DNA of 64,000 nt from JAOPZW01 sp963764585 (GTDB lineage: Bacteria > Actinomycetota > Thermoleophilia > Solirubrobacterales > Solirubrobacteraceae). Below are positions 26,829-35,953 of the stretch, piece after piece (the stretch's first letter is position 1; every line of letters starts with the position of its first letter). The stretch is taken from contig CAVXTB010000008.1 in NCBI GenBank assembly GCA_963764585.1, positions 124,001 to 188,000 of the forward strand, read 5' to 3'. Under the pieces are notes generated by a model. It worked only from the letters and a program-made list of their open reading frames with translations. It was not told the origin of the DNA and searched no databases. A program made the translations under genes and the position numbers.

Positions 26829-28605
26829 CTAGCGGCGCTTGCTCTTGCTGGCGGCGCGCGCCGCGCGCGCGAGGTAGCTGTGGCCGGCCTTCACGGTCAC
26901 GGTCTTCTTGCGCAGCCGGTCGCGGACCTGGACCGTCCCGCGCGTGACCTTCGTCAACGTCCCATCGCACTCGTCCTGGGTCAGCCAGACCGTGCCGCGC
27001 ACCGTGGCCGAGCTGTACTTGCCCGTCGTGCGGAACTTGCCCTTGCCATTGCCCCACAGCTTGCCGAGCACCGACTTCGGCCCCTTCTTCTTGTCGACCG
27101 CCGCCGACCGCGCACCCTTCAACGGCGCGCACTGCGAACGAGCGATCTGGCCCTTGAGGACGATGTCCGTCACCAGCGCCGTCGGCTTCTTCGGCTTCTT
27201 CTTCGGCAGGGTCTGCTTGACCTGGAAGATGCCGCTGTAGAAGTCGGACTTCTGGGTCTTCTTGCCGGCCGTGTCGGCCGCCGACGTCAGCGCCACGCGG
27301 CCCTTCTTCGTGTCCAGCTGCGAGCCCACCGGGATGTTCGCCGCGCCCGTCAGCGGGACGAACCCCTTCGCGGGCCCGGTCGCGCGGGCGCCCGCCGGCT
27401 TCTTGATGAAGACCTGCCCGGAGACGACCTGGACGACCACTGACTTGCCCGGGACGGGTGGCGGCGGGGGCGGCGCCGCCGTCCAGGTCACCGTGGCCGT
27501 GCTCTGCGGCTCGGTGTTGACGTCGCGCACGCCGTTGCCGTCGAGGTCGACGAAGGCGCTCAGAGTGTCGACCCCGGTCTTGAGGCCGGTCCAGGTGATC
27601 GCCGCAGTTCCATCCGCGGCGGTCGTGACGGCGCCGGTGCCGGGGTTGGCGCCCGCGATCGCGTAACGGACCGGCCGGCCAGCCGTCGGGCTGCCGTCGC
27701 CGTTACGGGCGGTGACGGTCACGGTCGCCGTCTTGCCCACCGTCTGCGTGGGCTGCGTGGCGACGAGCTGCAGCGGCGTGGTGCGCGCGAAGTGCCAGTT
27801 CACCGCCTCGCCGAACGACGAGGTCGAGGAGAAGCCGCTGAAGTTCCACTGCACGCCGACGGCGTTGTCGACGAGCCCCGGGTTGACCGTGTTGGCGAAG
27901 CTCGGCGGCGCGGCAGACGTGCTGTTGACGATGTTCTGGATGACCGACAGCGCATCCTCTTGGTAGGCCGTCCACGGGGTGACCTCGACCAAGCTCGCCG
28001 CGCCGTTGCCCAGTGGGTTCACGCCGCCGACCTGGCGCAGCGGCGAGGAGCTGAAGAAGCCGATGCCGTTGTCGTTGCTCGCAACGGTGAGGTCGCCGGA
28101 CACGAAGGCGCGGCCTTGGAAGGCCGCGGCGCTCACACTGGTCGAGAAGGCGTAAGCGACGCTGACGTCGGTGCTCCCGTTGACGTAGACGATCTGCTCG
28201 ACGACGTGTGCCAGCACCGTGTTGGGGTTGGTAGCAGCGTCGAACTGCGCCGTCAGGATGTACGGGTTCGACGGGCTGCCGTCGCCGAAGAGCGTGATCG
28301 GCTGGCCCGCGGTCGGCGTGAAGCGGAAGCCACCGCCGGTCGTGTAGCTGAAGACGTTTGCCGCATGCTCGCCCGTGCGCAGCGCGAGCGTGAGACCCGC
28401 ATACGCCGGCGCGTTCGGCTGTGCGAGGAACTCGCCGCTCGGGCTACCGGTGAACGCGACCTGGATGATGCCCGGTGTCGTCGGCCGTGATCGTCAGCGG
28501 CGAGCCGTTGATCGTCGCCGTCGCCGCCCCCGCGGGCGCCGCCCCGATCCCGATCCACGCCCCCGCGACAGCGAGCCACAGGACGGTGCGCGACGAGACG
28601 GTCAT
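26829..28605 (-). pseudogene. Exported Ig-like/FecR-like array protein, one frame break
   Basis: From ATG 28605 the frame gives a signal peptide (ending AGAA) and the INGSPL start typical of this sub-family, then breaks at 28471-28473, where one extra C in a CCC run shifts the frame. Beyond it, 462 residues continue cleanly: a beta-rich domain (YVNGSTDV, RQVGGVNP), a Big-1-like Ig domain (VTVTARNGDGSPTAGRPV), and the C-terminal module ending KSKRR. Removal of one base restores a product of about 590 residues. The stop of the next upstream gene lies 10 bases before its start, so the two form a unit. Confidence 0.65.
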
Positions 28606-28615
28606 CACGTGCTTC

Positions 28616-30426
28616 TCACTTCCGCTTGTGGCTCTTGCTCGCGGCGCGCTGGGCGCGCGCGAGGTAGCTGTGGCCGGCCTTGACCGTGACGGTCTTCTTG
28701 CGCAGCCGGTCGCGCACCTGGACCCGTCCGCGGACGACCTTCGTCAGCGTTCCATCGCAGCGATCCTGCGTCAGCCAGATCGTTCCGCGCACCGTCGCCG
28801 AGCTGTACTTGCCGGTCGTGCGGAACTTGCCCTTGCCGTTGCCCCAGAGCTTGCCGAGCGTCGACTTCGGCCCCTTCTTCTTCTTCGTGGCATCGACCGC
28901 CGCGGCGCGCGCGCCCTTGAGCGGCGCGCACTGCGAGCGCGGGATCTGGCCCTTGAGCACGATGTCGGTCGTCAGCGACGCCGGCTTGGTGGGCGTCTTC
29001 TTCGGCACGGTCTGCTTGATCTGGAAGATCCCGTCGTAGAAGTCCGACGTCTGCGTCTTCTGGCCGCCGGTGTCGGCCGCCGACGTCAGCGCCACGCGGC
29101 CCTTCTTCGTGTCGAGCTGCGTGCCGACCGGCAGGTTCGCGGCGCCCTTGAAGGGCACGAATCCCGCGGTCGGCGAGGCGGCGCGCGGCACGTACCCGGG
29201 CGGGTACTTGACGAGCACCGTCCCCGACACCACCTTCACGACCACCGACTTGCCGGGCACCGGCGGCAGCGGCGCCGACCACGTCACGGTCGCGGCCTGC
29301 TCAGGCTCGTTGGCCTCGCGGAACCCGTTGCCGTTGAGGTCGACGAAGGCGTCGAGGGTGTCGGTGCCCTGGTTGATCCCGGCCCACGCGATCGTCGCGT
29401 TTCCGTCCGCGCCCGTCGTGACCGTCCCGAAGCCGGCGTTGGCCCCGTTGATCGTGTAGCGGACGCTGCGGCCCGGATCGGGATTGCCGTCGCCGTTGCG
29501 GGCGGTGACCGTCGCCGTCGCAATCTGGCCCTGGGCCTTCGCGGCGGCCGATAGCGCGAGCGTGAAGGGCGTGAAGTGGCGGAAGCGCCAGGTGACGTCG
29601 AAGCTCGCAGTCGTTTGGCCCGGGATGTTGAGGTCTCGTTGGACCCCGACCCCGTCGTCGAGGAGCGTCGGATCGAGCGTGTCGTTGAAGCCCTGCGTCG
29701 AGAGACTGGAGCCACTGATCGCGTTGAAGACGTCGCTGTACCGGCCCTCCTGGTAGTGCGACCACGGGGTCTGCTCGACGAGGCGGCCCGAGCTTCCCTG
29801 GGCCGCGTTGATCCCGCCGACCTGGCGCGGCGGGCCCGGATCGAAGAACCCGACGCCCGGCGTCGTTGCCGGCCACGTAGAGGTCGGCCGCCTCGTACAC
29901 GCGCGCCTGAATCCCGAAGGTCGGGGAATCGGCGTCGTTGAACACGTCGTAGTGGACCTGGACGTCCGTGCTGCCGTTGACGTACGAGATGCGCTCGTCG
30001 ACGCGCACCGACCCGTCGCTGCTCGCCGCCGCCGGTGCGAAAGCGCGTGGTGAGAACCCACGGGTTGCCCGGGCTGCCGTTGCCGGTGACGGCGGGAGGC
30101 GTGTCCTGCATGAAGGTCGAGCCCTGGAACCCGAACACCGTGAAGTCCCCAGAGGCTGCCCATCCGGTTTGCGCGAGATTGAACCCCGCGTTCGCCGGCG
30201 CCAGCGCCGGCGGGAAGAACTCGCCGCTCGTGCTCCCGTCGAACGCCACCTGCAGCTGGCCGTTGTCGTTGGCGTAGATGTTCAGCGGCGAGCCGTCGAT
30301 GACGGCGTCGGCCGCGAGCGCGGGCGCGGCTCCAAAGACCCACAACGCGATACAGGCACCGACAAGCGCCGGCCAGCGTCCGGCAGCGCGCGCCCGTTGC
30401 GTCCGTGCCGCCCCCACGGTGATCAC
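28616..30426 (-). pseudogene. Exported Ig-like/FecR-like array protein, two frame breaks
   Basis: GTG at 30426 opens a frame with a signal peptide (ending ALAA) and DGSPLNIYANDNGQLQVAF. One extra A at 30040-30042 and one extra C at 29856-29858 each shift the frame; removing both gives a continuous protein of about 600 residues. Segments in order are ISYVNGSTDVQV, FFDPGPPRQVGGIN, a Big-1-like domain (VTARNGDGNPDPGRSV) and the C-terminal module ending KSHKRK. It is closely related to its two neighbours. A tandem duplicate. Confidence 0.65.
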
Positions 30427-30468
30427 GCTACCTCGTCACAGCGGCGCCGCGCAACAGACGGCCCGCCC

Positions 30469-32209
30469 TCATCTGCCTCGCTTGGCGGCCGCGCGCTGTG
30501 CCCGCGCGAGGTAGCTGTGCCGCGCCCTGACGATGACGGTCTTCTTGCGCTTGCGGTCGAAGACGCGCACTGACCCGCGGCGCACTGTGGTCAGCGTTCC
30601 GTCGCAGCGATCCCGGGTCAGCCAGATCGTCCCGCGCACGGTGGCCGAGCTGTACTTGCCGGTCGTGCGGAACTTGCCCTTGCCGTTGCCCCACAGCTTG
30701 CCGAGCGTCGACTTGGGGCCGCGCTTCTTCTTCTTCTTCGCCGACGTCGCTGCCGCGCTTGCGCCCTTCAGCGGAGCGCACTCGGAGCGTGGGACCTGGC
30801 CCTTGAGCACGATGTCGGTCGTCAGAGACGCGGGCTTCCTGGGCGTCTTCTTCGGCACGGTCTGCTTGACCTGGAAGATCCCGGCGTAGAAGTCCGACGT
30901 CTGCGTCTTCTTGCCGCCCGTGGTGGCCGCCGACGTCATCTTCAACCGGCCGTGCTTGGTGTCGAACTGGGTGCCGACCGGGAGGTTCGCCGCGCCCTTG
31001 AAGGGCACGAAGCCCTTGCCGGGCGTGACGGCGCGCGGGATGTATCCGGGCGGGTACTTGACGAAGACCGTGCCCGAGACGACGCTCGCGACCACCGACT
31101 TGCCCGGCACGGGCGGCGGCGGCGGCGTCCACAAGACCGTGACGGCCTGCTGCGGCTCGTCGCCATCGCGGATGCCGTTGGCGTTCGCGTCGACGAACGC
31201 GGTGAGGGTGTCCGTGCCGACCTTGGTCCCGGCCCACGTGATCGTCGCCTTGCCGTCGGCGCCGGTCGTCACCGCGCCCGCGCCCGGGTTGGCGCCGGCG
31301 ATCGCGTAGCGCACGGCCCGACCCGGATCGGGCGCGCCGTCGCGCTGCGCGGTGACCGTCACGTTCGCGAGCTGGCCGGTCGCGCGCGTCGAGGCGACCG
31401 CGGCTAGCTGGAGCGGTGCGAAGTGCTTGAAGCGCCAAAGCATCGTGATCACCGGCGCCGTCGAGAGGTCTGGTGCGAGCATCGGGAAGTCCCACTGCGC
31501 GCCGGCGCCGTCGTCGACGAGCGTCGGGTCGACGGTGTCGGTGAAGGTCTGCGCGCTCTGGATCGCGGCGAACACGTCGCTTGCGCGTCCCTCCTGGTGA
31601 TGCGACCACGCAGGCGTCTGCTCGACCAGCCGCGCCGAGCCTCCGGCCGCCTGGTTGATGGCGCCCAGTGCGCGCGGCGGCCCGGGATCGAGGAGGCCCG
31701 TCCCGCTCTCGTTGCCGGCGACGGCCAGGTTGGCGGCCGCGTAGAGGCGGACGTTCAGCGTCGCGCCGTCGGAGAAGTTGAGCACCCCGTAGACGACCTT
31801 GACGTCCGTCGTCCCGTTCACGTAGCTGACCTGCTCGGCGATCACCGTGTCGCGATTCGCGTTGGGCGTGTCCGCGCGGAAGTTCGTGTTGAGCACGAAG
31901 GGGTTGCCGGGGCTCCCGTCGCCCGTGACCGTCGGAGCCGTGGGCTGGGTGTAGGGGCTGCCGAGGAAGCCGAAGACCGTGAACGGGCTGGCGTTCACCC
32001 CGGTGCCGGCGACGGCGGCGTTGACCCCGGCGCTCGCCACCGGCGAGAACTCTCCGGTGGCGCTCCCGTCGAAGGTGACCTGCAGCTGCCCCTGGTCGTT
32101 GGCGAAGATGTTCAGCGGGGAGCCGTCGATGACCGCGTCTGCCGCGTGGGCCGACGGCGTCACCATCCACGCGCACGCGAGCGCGGCAAGAGAAGCCCCT
32201 CCTCCTCAT
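30469..32209 (-). pseudogene. Exported Ig-like/FecR-like array protein, break in signal peptide
   Basis: ATG at 32209 starts MRRR, and with one base removed from the CCCC run at 32196-32199 continues ASLAALACAWMVTPSAHAA, a good signal peptide. The remaining 565 codons are open from 32166: DGSPLNIFANDQGQLQV, YVNGTTDVKV, LLDPGPPRALGAIN, a Big-1-like domain and the C-terminal module ending AAKRGR. An internal ATG at 32166 would give a product without a working signal peptide. First gene of the array, 39 bases after the second DUF3307 gene. Confidence 0.7.
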
Positions 32210-32248
32210 CGCACGCGCCAACACGTCAGCGCACGGACAGTTGCGCAA

Positions 32249-32644
32249 TCAGCTGGCCGCCAGCAGCGCCAGCCCGAAGAGCGCGACGATGTGCATCGTC
32301 TGGTCGACCGCGGCGCCGACGAGCGGGAAGGCGGCGATGTCGCAGCCCTTGACGCGGCTGACGTAGAGCGCCAGGAGGCGGCCGTCGTCCTGGACGAGGT
32401 GCGGGATCGCGATGCCGGCCGCGACGGCGACGACCGCGCCCGCCTGGAGGTCGTCCGCCAGCCAGATGAGCGCCGGCACGAAGGCGATCGTGTAGGTCAC
32501 GACGTGCGAGACGAGGGCGCGGCGCGCGACCGGGTCGGGACCGAGCCCGCGGTGCTTGTGGACCGCCTGCCAGTCGGTCTGCAGGAGGTAGTCGCCGACC
32601 AGGTGTGAGACGAGGAAGACCGCGAAGACCTCGAACCACGCCAT
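32249..32644 (-). CDS. DUF3307 membrane protein (copy 2)
   Basis: The 131-residue membrane protein shares VGDYLLQTDWQA and the order of hydrophobic segments with the copy at 8.3 kb. ATG at 32644. It lies 39 bases upstream of the first large FecR-like array gene on the same strand, as the other copy adjoins the stand-alone FecR-like gene. Function unknown; the recurring neighbour suggests a shared membrane role, perhaps in placing or sensing the exported module. Confidence 0.85.
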   Translation of the reverse strand: MAWFEVFAVFLVSHLVGDYLLQTDWQAVHKHRGLGPDPVARRALVSHVVTYTIAFVPALIWLADDLQAGAVVAVAAGIAIPHLVQDDGRLLALYVSRVKGCDIAAFPLVGAAVDQTMHIVALFGLALLAAS

Positions 32645-32707
32645 GGCGGAGTGACCCTATCCGGAGCAGCGGACCGCGACAGGGTCTGACGAGACGGCGA
32701 CCGTCGT

Positions 32708-33250
32708 TCAGGCGAACAGGTCGGCGATGGCCGCGGCGAAGTTGGGCAGCAGGGGCGAGCCGATCGCACCGTCCCCTGTCAGGCGTCGTTCGCCGGCCGC
32801 GTCGACGATCGTGACCGAGTGGTCGGCAGGGTCGACCAGCCACAGCTCGCGGACGCCCGCGTTCAGGTATTGGTGCCGCTTCGCGCCGAGATCGTTCTCT
32901 CGCGTGGAGGGAGAGAGCACCTCGACCACCAGGTCGGGGACCACGTCGAGCGCTCCTGGCTGGATCGTCGGCTCGTGCCCCGGACCCCACCATGCGGCGT
33001 CCGGCGCAAGGTAGCCCGTGCCGACGCGGACGAAGACGTCGGCCAAGACCCTTCCTCCGGTCTGCTGCTCTTCCTGCCAGGCGCGGAGCCGGTGGACGAT
33101 CTCGGTCTGGGCGAATGAAGCGTCGCCGCCGGACGGTGGGATGACGACGACCTCCCCGTCGATGAGCTCCATGGGCGCCCGCCACCCAGCGCGGTCCATC
33201 GCCGCCACGAACTCCTCGGGCGACAGAACCGGGTGCGTCGGCGCTGCCAT
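32708..33250 (-). CDS. Uma2-family (DUF820) putative endonuclease
   Basis: The 180-residue protein has the Uma2 scheme of a PD-(D/E)xK-like fold: ELIDGEVVV (about 28-36), PDLVVEVLSPSTR (about 105-117) with the Asp and Glu of the metal site, the Lys in GAKRHQYLNAGV and ELWLVDP. Such proteins are frequent in cyanobacteria and actinobacteria; a restriction-like nuclease is predicted from fold but not shown. ATG at 33250. It sits 26 bases from vapC on the same strand. Confidence 0.85.
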   Translation of the reverse strand: MAAPTHPVLSPEEFVAAMDRAGWRAPMELIDGEVVVIPPSGGDASFAQTEIVHRLRAWQEEQQTGGRVLADVFVRVGTGYLAPDAAWWGPGHEPTIQPGALDVVPDLVVEVLSPSTRENDLGAKRHQYLNAGVRELWLVDPADHSVTIVDAAGERRLTGDGAIGSPLLPNFAAAIADLFA

Positions 33251-33276
33251 GAGGCCATGCTACCGGCGCCGACGCC

Positions 33277-33654
33277 TCAGGCTGCCCGCACGTCCACGAG
33301 GTCTTCGATGATCCGATAGTCCTTGACGTTGTGCGTGAGCAGCGGGACACGATGCGCGTTGGCAGTGGCCGCTATGGCCAGATCGACAGCCCGCCTCCGG
33401 GCCTTGCCGCCGCGTTTGGCCACGGCAGCAGCCAGACGTCCCCATTCCCGCGCGACCTCGGCGTCGATGGGCAGCGGGTCGAACGTCGCCTCGATGACGC
33501 CAAGGCGCCGTAGCCGTCGAGCGCGCTCCTCGTCGTCGGTCGCGAGCAGCACCCCGAAGTGCAACTCAGCCAAGGACGCGGCGCTCACCGCTCCCTCGAC
33601 GTCACGAGGCCCGTCGGTGCCTACAAGCACCGAGGTGTCCAAGAGCGCCCTCAC
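33277..33654 (-). CDS. vapC: VapC-type PIN-domain toxin
   Basis: The 125-residue protein shows a complete PIN active site: Asp in LLDTSVLV near the N-terminus, Glu in SLAELHFG, and Asp in AVDLAIAATA, with a late LLTHNVKDY. Family members are Mg-dependent RNases that cleave tRNA or rRNA and are held by an antitoxin. The GTG start at 33654 overlaps the antitoxin stop (GTGA), the classical order antitoxin then toxin. Confidence 0.9.
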   Translation of the reverse strand: MRALLDTSVLVGTDGPRDVEGAVSAASLAELHFGVLLATDDEERARRLRRLGVIEATFDPLPIDAEVAREWGRLAAAVAKRGGKARRRAVDLAIAATANAHRVPLLTHNVKDYRIIEDLVDVRAA

Positions 33655-33896
33655 CGGGCGAAGGCATCGCCCAGGTCTACCGGGAAGGCCGCGAGGTCGT
33701 CTTCGAGCGTCTCGGGCGCCGGCGCCTCGAACACACGTTGAAGCTGCGCTCCCCCGACCCATTGACGCGGTCTAGCCGGGCCGAGCCGAGCCACCGGCCG
33801 GCCGGCGACCGTCACCGTGAACTCCTCGCCCGCCTGTGCCCGGCGCAGAACGTCCCCGACGTTGTTGCGAAGCTCCTTCTGAGGAATGGTCGCCAT
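33651..33896 (-). CDS. vapB: Phd/YefM-type antitoxin
   Basis: The 81-residue protein begins ATIPQKELRNNVGDVLRRAQ and continues EFTVTVAGRPVARLGP, the N-terminal DNA-binding fold of Phd/YefM antitoxins, with an acidic C-terminal half that would wrap the toxin. ATG at 33896 is chosen over the GTG one codon earlier. A perfect dyad lies 11-28 bases upstream and is the likely autoregulatory site. Confidence 0.88.
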   Translation of the reverse strand: MATIPQKELRNNVGDVLRRAQAGEEFTVTVAGRPVARLGPARPRQWVGGAQLQRVFEAPAPETLEDDLAAFPVDLGDAFAR

Positions 33897-33906
33897 CACG
33901 GCGCAT

Positions 33907-33924
33907 GGTAGCAGTTCTGCTACC
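33907..33924. promoter_or_regulatory. Palindromic operator of vapBC
   Basis: GGTAGCAG-TT-CTGCTACC is a perfect dyad immediately before the antitoxin start and 26 bases before the start of the divergent kinase gene. Toxin-antitoxin pairs of this type normally repress their own promoter through such a site. From its position it could also affect the kinase gene. Confidence 0.65.
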
Positions 33925-33949
33925 GCCCCGTTAGAGCTATGCTCGGACC

Positions 33950-35188
33950 GTGGCGACCCGCGATCCGGGGACCGTGCTGGCGGGCCACTACCAAGTTCAG
34001 GCCCCCATCTCCAGCGGCGCCATGGGCGCGGTGCACCGGGCGCTGGACGGCGAGACCGGCCGCTTCGTGGCGGTCAAGCGCCTGCTGGACCCGACGCACA
34101 TCGCGCGCTTCGAGATCGAGGCGCGGCTCCTGGCGCAGCTCGACCATCCGCGCGTCGTGCGCGTCGTCGACCACTTCCGCGACGAGGGCGATTACTACAT
34201 CGTCATGGAGCTCATCGAGGGCGAGAGCCTGCACGACCGGCTCGCGAGCCGCGGGATGCCGGGGCTGCCCGTCGAGCACGTCGTCGAGTGGGGTGCGCAG
34301 GCCTGCGAGGCCCTCGACTACATCCACGATCAGCACGTCGTCCACCGCGACGTCAAGCCGCAGAACCTGATCCTCGCCGACCGCGGCGTCGTGCTCGTCG
34401 ACTTCGGCGTCGCGCGCGAGCTGGGCGACTCTACCCACGGCACGGTCGCGGTCGGCACGCCGCGCTTCATGGCCCCCGAGGTCTTCAGCGGCGGCCGCAT
34501 CTCCGAGCGCTCGGACGTCTTCAGCCTCGCGGTCACGCTGACCACGCTGATCGCGGGAGCGCCGCCCTCCTACACCGATCGCGGCCCGCTGGTCGGCCGC
34601 TACGCCGACATCTCCCCCGAGCTCGACGCCGCGCTGCGCACCGGCATGGAGTTCATGCCCGAGCGCCGCCTGCCCAGCGCCGCCGCGTTCGCCGAGGCGC
34701 TCGGCCGCCCGCTGACCTCGCGCCGCGGCGCCTCGCTGGTCACGAGCCTCGAGGACACCGAGCTCGCGCCGCGCTCGGTCATCGAGGGCATCGTGCGCAC
34801 CGCGGCCGGCGTGTTCGACGCCGCGGCCGCGTCGATCGCGCTGGCCGACCAGACGACGGGCGGCCTCGTCTTCCACGCCGCGTGGGGCGCGGGCGCGCGC
34901 GAGATCATCGGCGTGCGCCTGGCGCCGGGCCAGGGCATCGCCGGCGCCGTGCACCAGAGCCAGGAGGCGATCGTGCTGGCCGACTGCCGCAGCGACCCGC
35001 GCTTCGCCGCCGACATCGCCCGCGGCACGAACTACGTCCCGGTCACGATGCTCATCCTGCCGCTCCTGCGCCGCGGCCAGTCGCTGGGCACGTTGACGCT
35101 GCTGGACCGCCGCGACGGTCAGCCCTACGGGCCCGAGGACGTGAGCAAGGCGCAGCTGTTCGCCGATCTCGCAGTCAGCGCGCTCTAA
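33950..35188 (+). CDS. Soluble Ser/Thr kinase with C-terminal GAF domain
   Basis: The 412-residue protein has an N-terminal kinase domain (about 10-260) with AVKRLL, HRDVKPQN, VDFGVAR and a MAPE activation-segment end. The Gly loop is unusual (SSGAMGAV rather than GxGxxG). A C-terminal GAF domain (about 275-410; IALADQTTGGLVF, GIAGAVHQSQEAIVLADC) probably binds a small molecule. No membrane segment is seen, so it is a cytoplasmic sensor kinase. GTG start at 33950, directly divergent from vapBC. Remains of a PIN toxin follow at once. Confidence 0.88.
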   Translation: MATRDPGTVLAGHYQVQAPISSGAMGAVHRALDGETGRFVAVKRLLDPTHIARFEIEARLLAQLDHPRVVRVVDHFRDEGDYYIVMELIEGESLHDRLASRGMPGLPVEHVVEWGAQACEALDYIHDQHVVHRDVKPQNLILADRGVVLVDFGVARELGDSTHGTVAVGTPRFMAPEVFSGGRISERSDVFSLAVTLTTLIAGAPPSYTDRGPLVGRYADISPELDAALRTGMEFMPERRLPSAAAFAEALGRPLTSRRGASLVTSLEDTELAPRSVIEGIVRTAAGVFDAAAASIALADQTTGGLVFHAAWGAGAREIIGVRLAPGQGIAGAVHQSQEAIVLADCRSDPRFAADIARGTNYVPVTMLILPLLRRGQSLGTLTLLDRRDGQPYGPEDVSKAQLFADLAVSAL

Positions 35189-35194
35189 CCGCCG

Positions 35195-35431
35195 CCGGAC
35201 TCATCGCGAAGCGGTTCGACGATGAGCCACTGCGACTGCCGGATGCCGATCGCGGCTCGCTCCTCGCCCAGACTCGCCGCAGCCGGCGTCTTCGGGGGCG
35301 CAAGCTACGACGGCCTCGTTGCGCTGGAGGCCGACGCGCACGGGCACACGCTGCTGACGCTCGACCAGCGCGCACAGGCCGCGTATCAGCGGCTTGGGGT
35401 CCCGTTCCGCGTCATTGGCGACGTTCCCTAG
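35195..35431 (+). pseudogene. C-terminal remnant of a PIN-domain toxin
   Basis: GLIAKRFDDEPLRLPDADRG in one frame continues, after a one-base shift near 35270, into AAAGVFGGASYDGLVALEAD and LLTLDQRAQAAYQRLGV. These match the last half of VapC-like toxins (the ...YDGLVA... aspartate and LLTLD strand). The N-terminal half with the first Asp and Glu is absent. No antitoxin is next to it. A decayed toxin-antitoxin locus. Confidence 0.6.
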
Positions 35432-35440
35432 GATTGCGCG

Positions 35441-35842
35441 GTGCCGTTCACGCTCAGGAACATCAAGGAGGATCTGGAGGACGTCGGCTCTAGGTTCGAC
35501 GGCGCGCCGGACCTGGAGTTCCGCTTGGCGACCGAGGCGCTCGAGCTCGAGGAATCCGGCCTGGGCTACCAGCGCGTCCCGCCCGGCTATCGCTTTCCGT
35601 ACGGCCACACGCACAAGAAGCAAGAGGAGGTGTACGTGGTCCTGCGCGGGAGCGGGCGGATGAAGGTCGACGACGAGATCGTCGAGCTCAAGGAATGGGA
35701 CGCGGTGCGCGTCCCGCCCGGTACGTGGCGAGGCTACGAGGCCGGGCCGGAGGGCCTCGAGATCCTCGTCATCGGCGCGCCCAATCTCGGCGAGGCTCCG
35801 CGCGAAGACGTCGATGGCCAGCGCGACTGGTGGGGTGACTAG
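35441..35842 (+). CDS. Cupin-domain protein
   Basis: The 133-residue protein has a single cupin barrel: YRFPYGHTHKKQEEVYVVLRG (metal ligands His, His and Glu of motif 1, about 48-68) and PPGTWRGYEAGPEG (motif 2, about 92-105, with no clear His). One motif-2 ligand may be lacking, so it could bind a ligand rather than act on it. GTG start at 35441. It stands alone between the PIN remnant and the carboxylase gene. Confidence 0.82.
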   Translation: MPFTLRNIKEDLEDVGSRFDGAPDLEFRLATEALELEESGLGYQRVPPGYRFPYGHTHKKQEEVYVVLRGSGRMKVDDEIVELKEWDAVRVPPGTWRGYEAGPEGLEILVIGAPNLGEAPREDVDGQRDWWGD

Positions 35843-35953
35843 TCGAACGGGCGGGCGATCGTCCGGTAGTGCTGCGGTCACGTCCTCTCATCTTCTTGAA
35901 CGTCGAGATCGAGCCGAGACTGTGACCGATGCGCGGATAGCATCCGCGGCCCC

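Larger units (their letters stand above)
22786..31124 (-). repeat. Five diverged copies of a ~650-bp 3'-terminal coding module
   Basis: The last ~210 codons of five consecutive genes are alike: 22786-23436, 24840-25484, 26829-27460, 28616-29264 and 30469-31124. Each copy starts at a VPGK motif and contains KGAAN(I/L)PVG, LGKLWGNGKGKFRT, SSATVRGT(I/V)WLT and (E/R)CDGTLT, then ends GHSYLAR plus a basic tail. Stretches of the DNA are nearly identical between copies, so gene conversion and misassembly are both possible. A sixth, more distant copy is the stand-alone gene at 8657-9283. Confidence 0.85.

Noticed and set aside
24840..31124. Repeated module as an insertion sequence
   Set aside because: Copies lie in frame at gene ends, lack terminal inverted repeats and encode no transposase.
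32708..33896. Uma2 and vapBC as part of a defence island
   Set aside because: No restriction, CRISPR, Abi or retron genes are nearby; toxin-antitoxin and Uma2 genes alone are too common to claim it.
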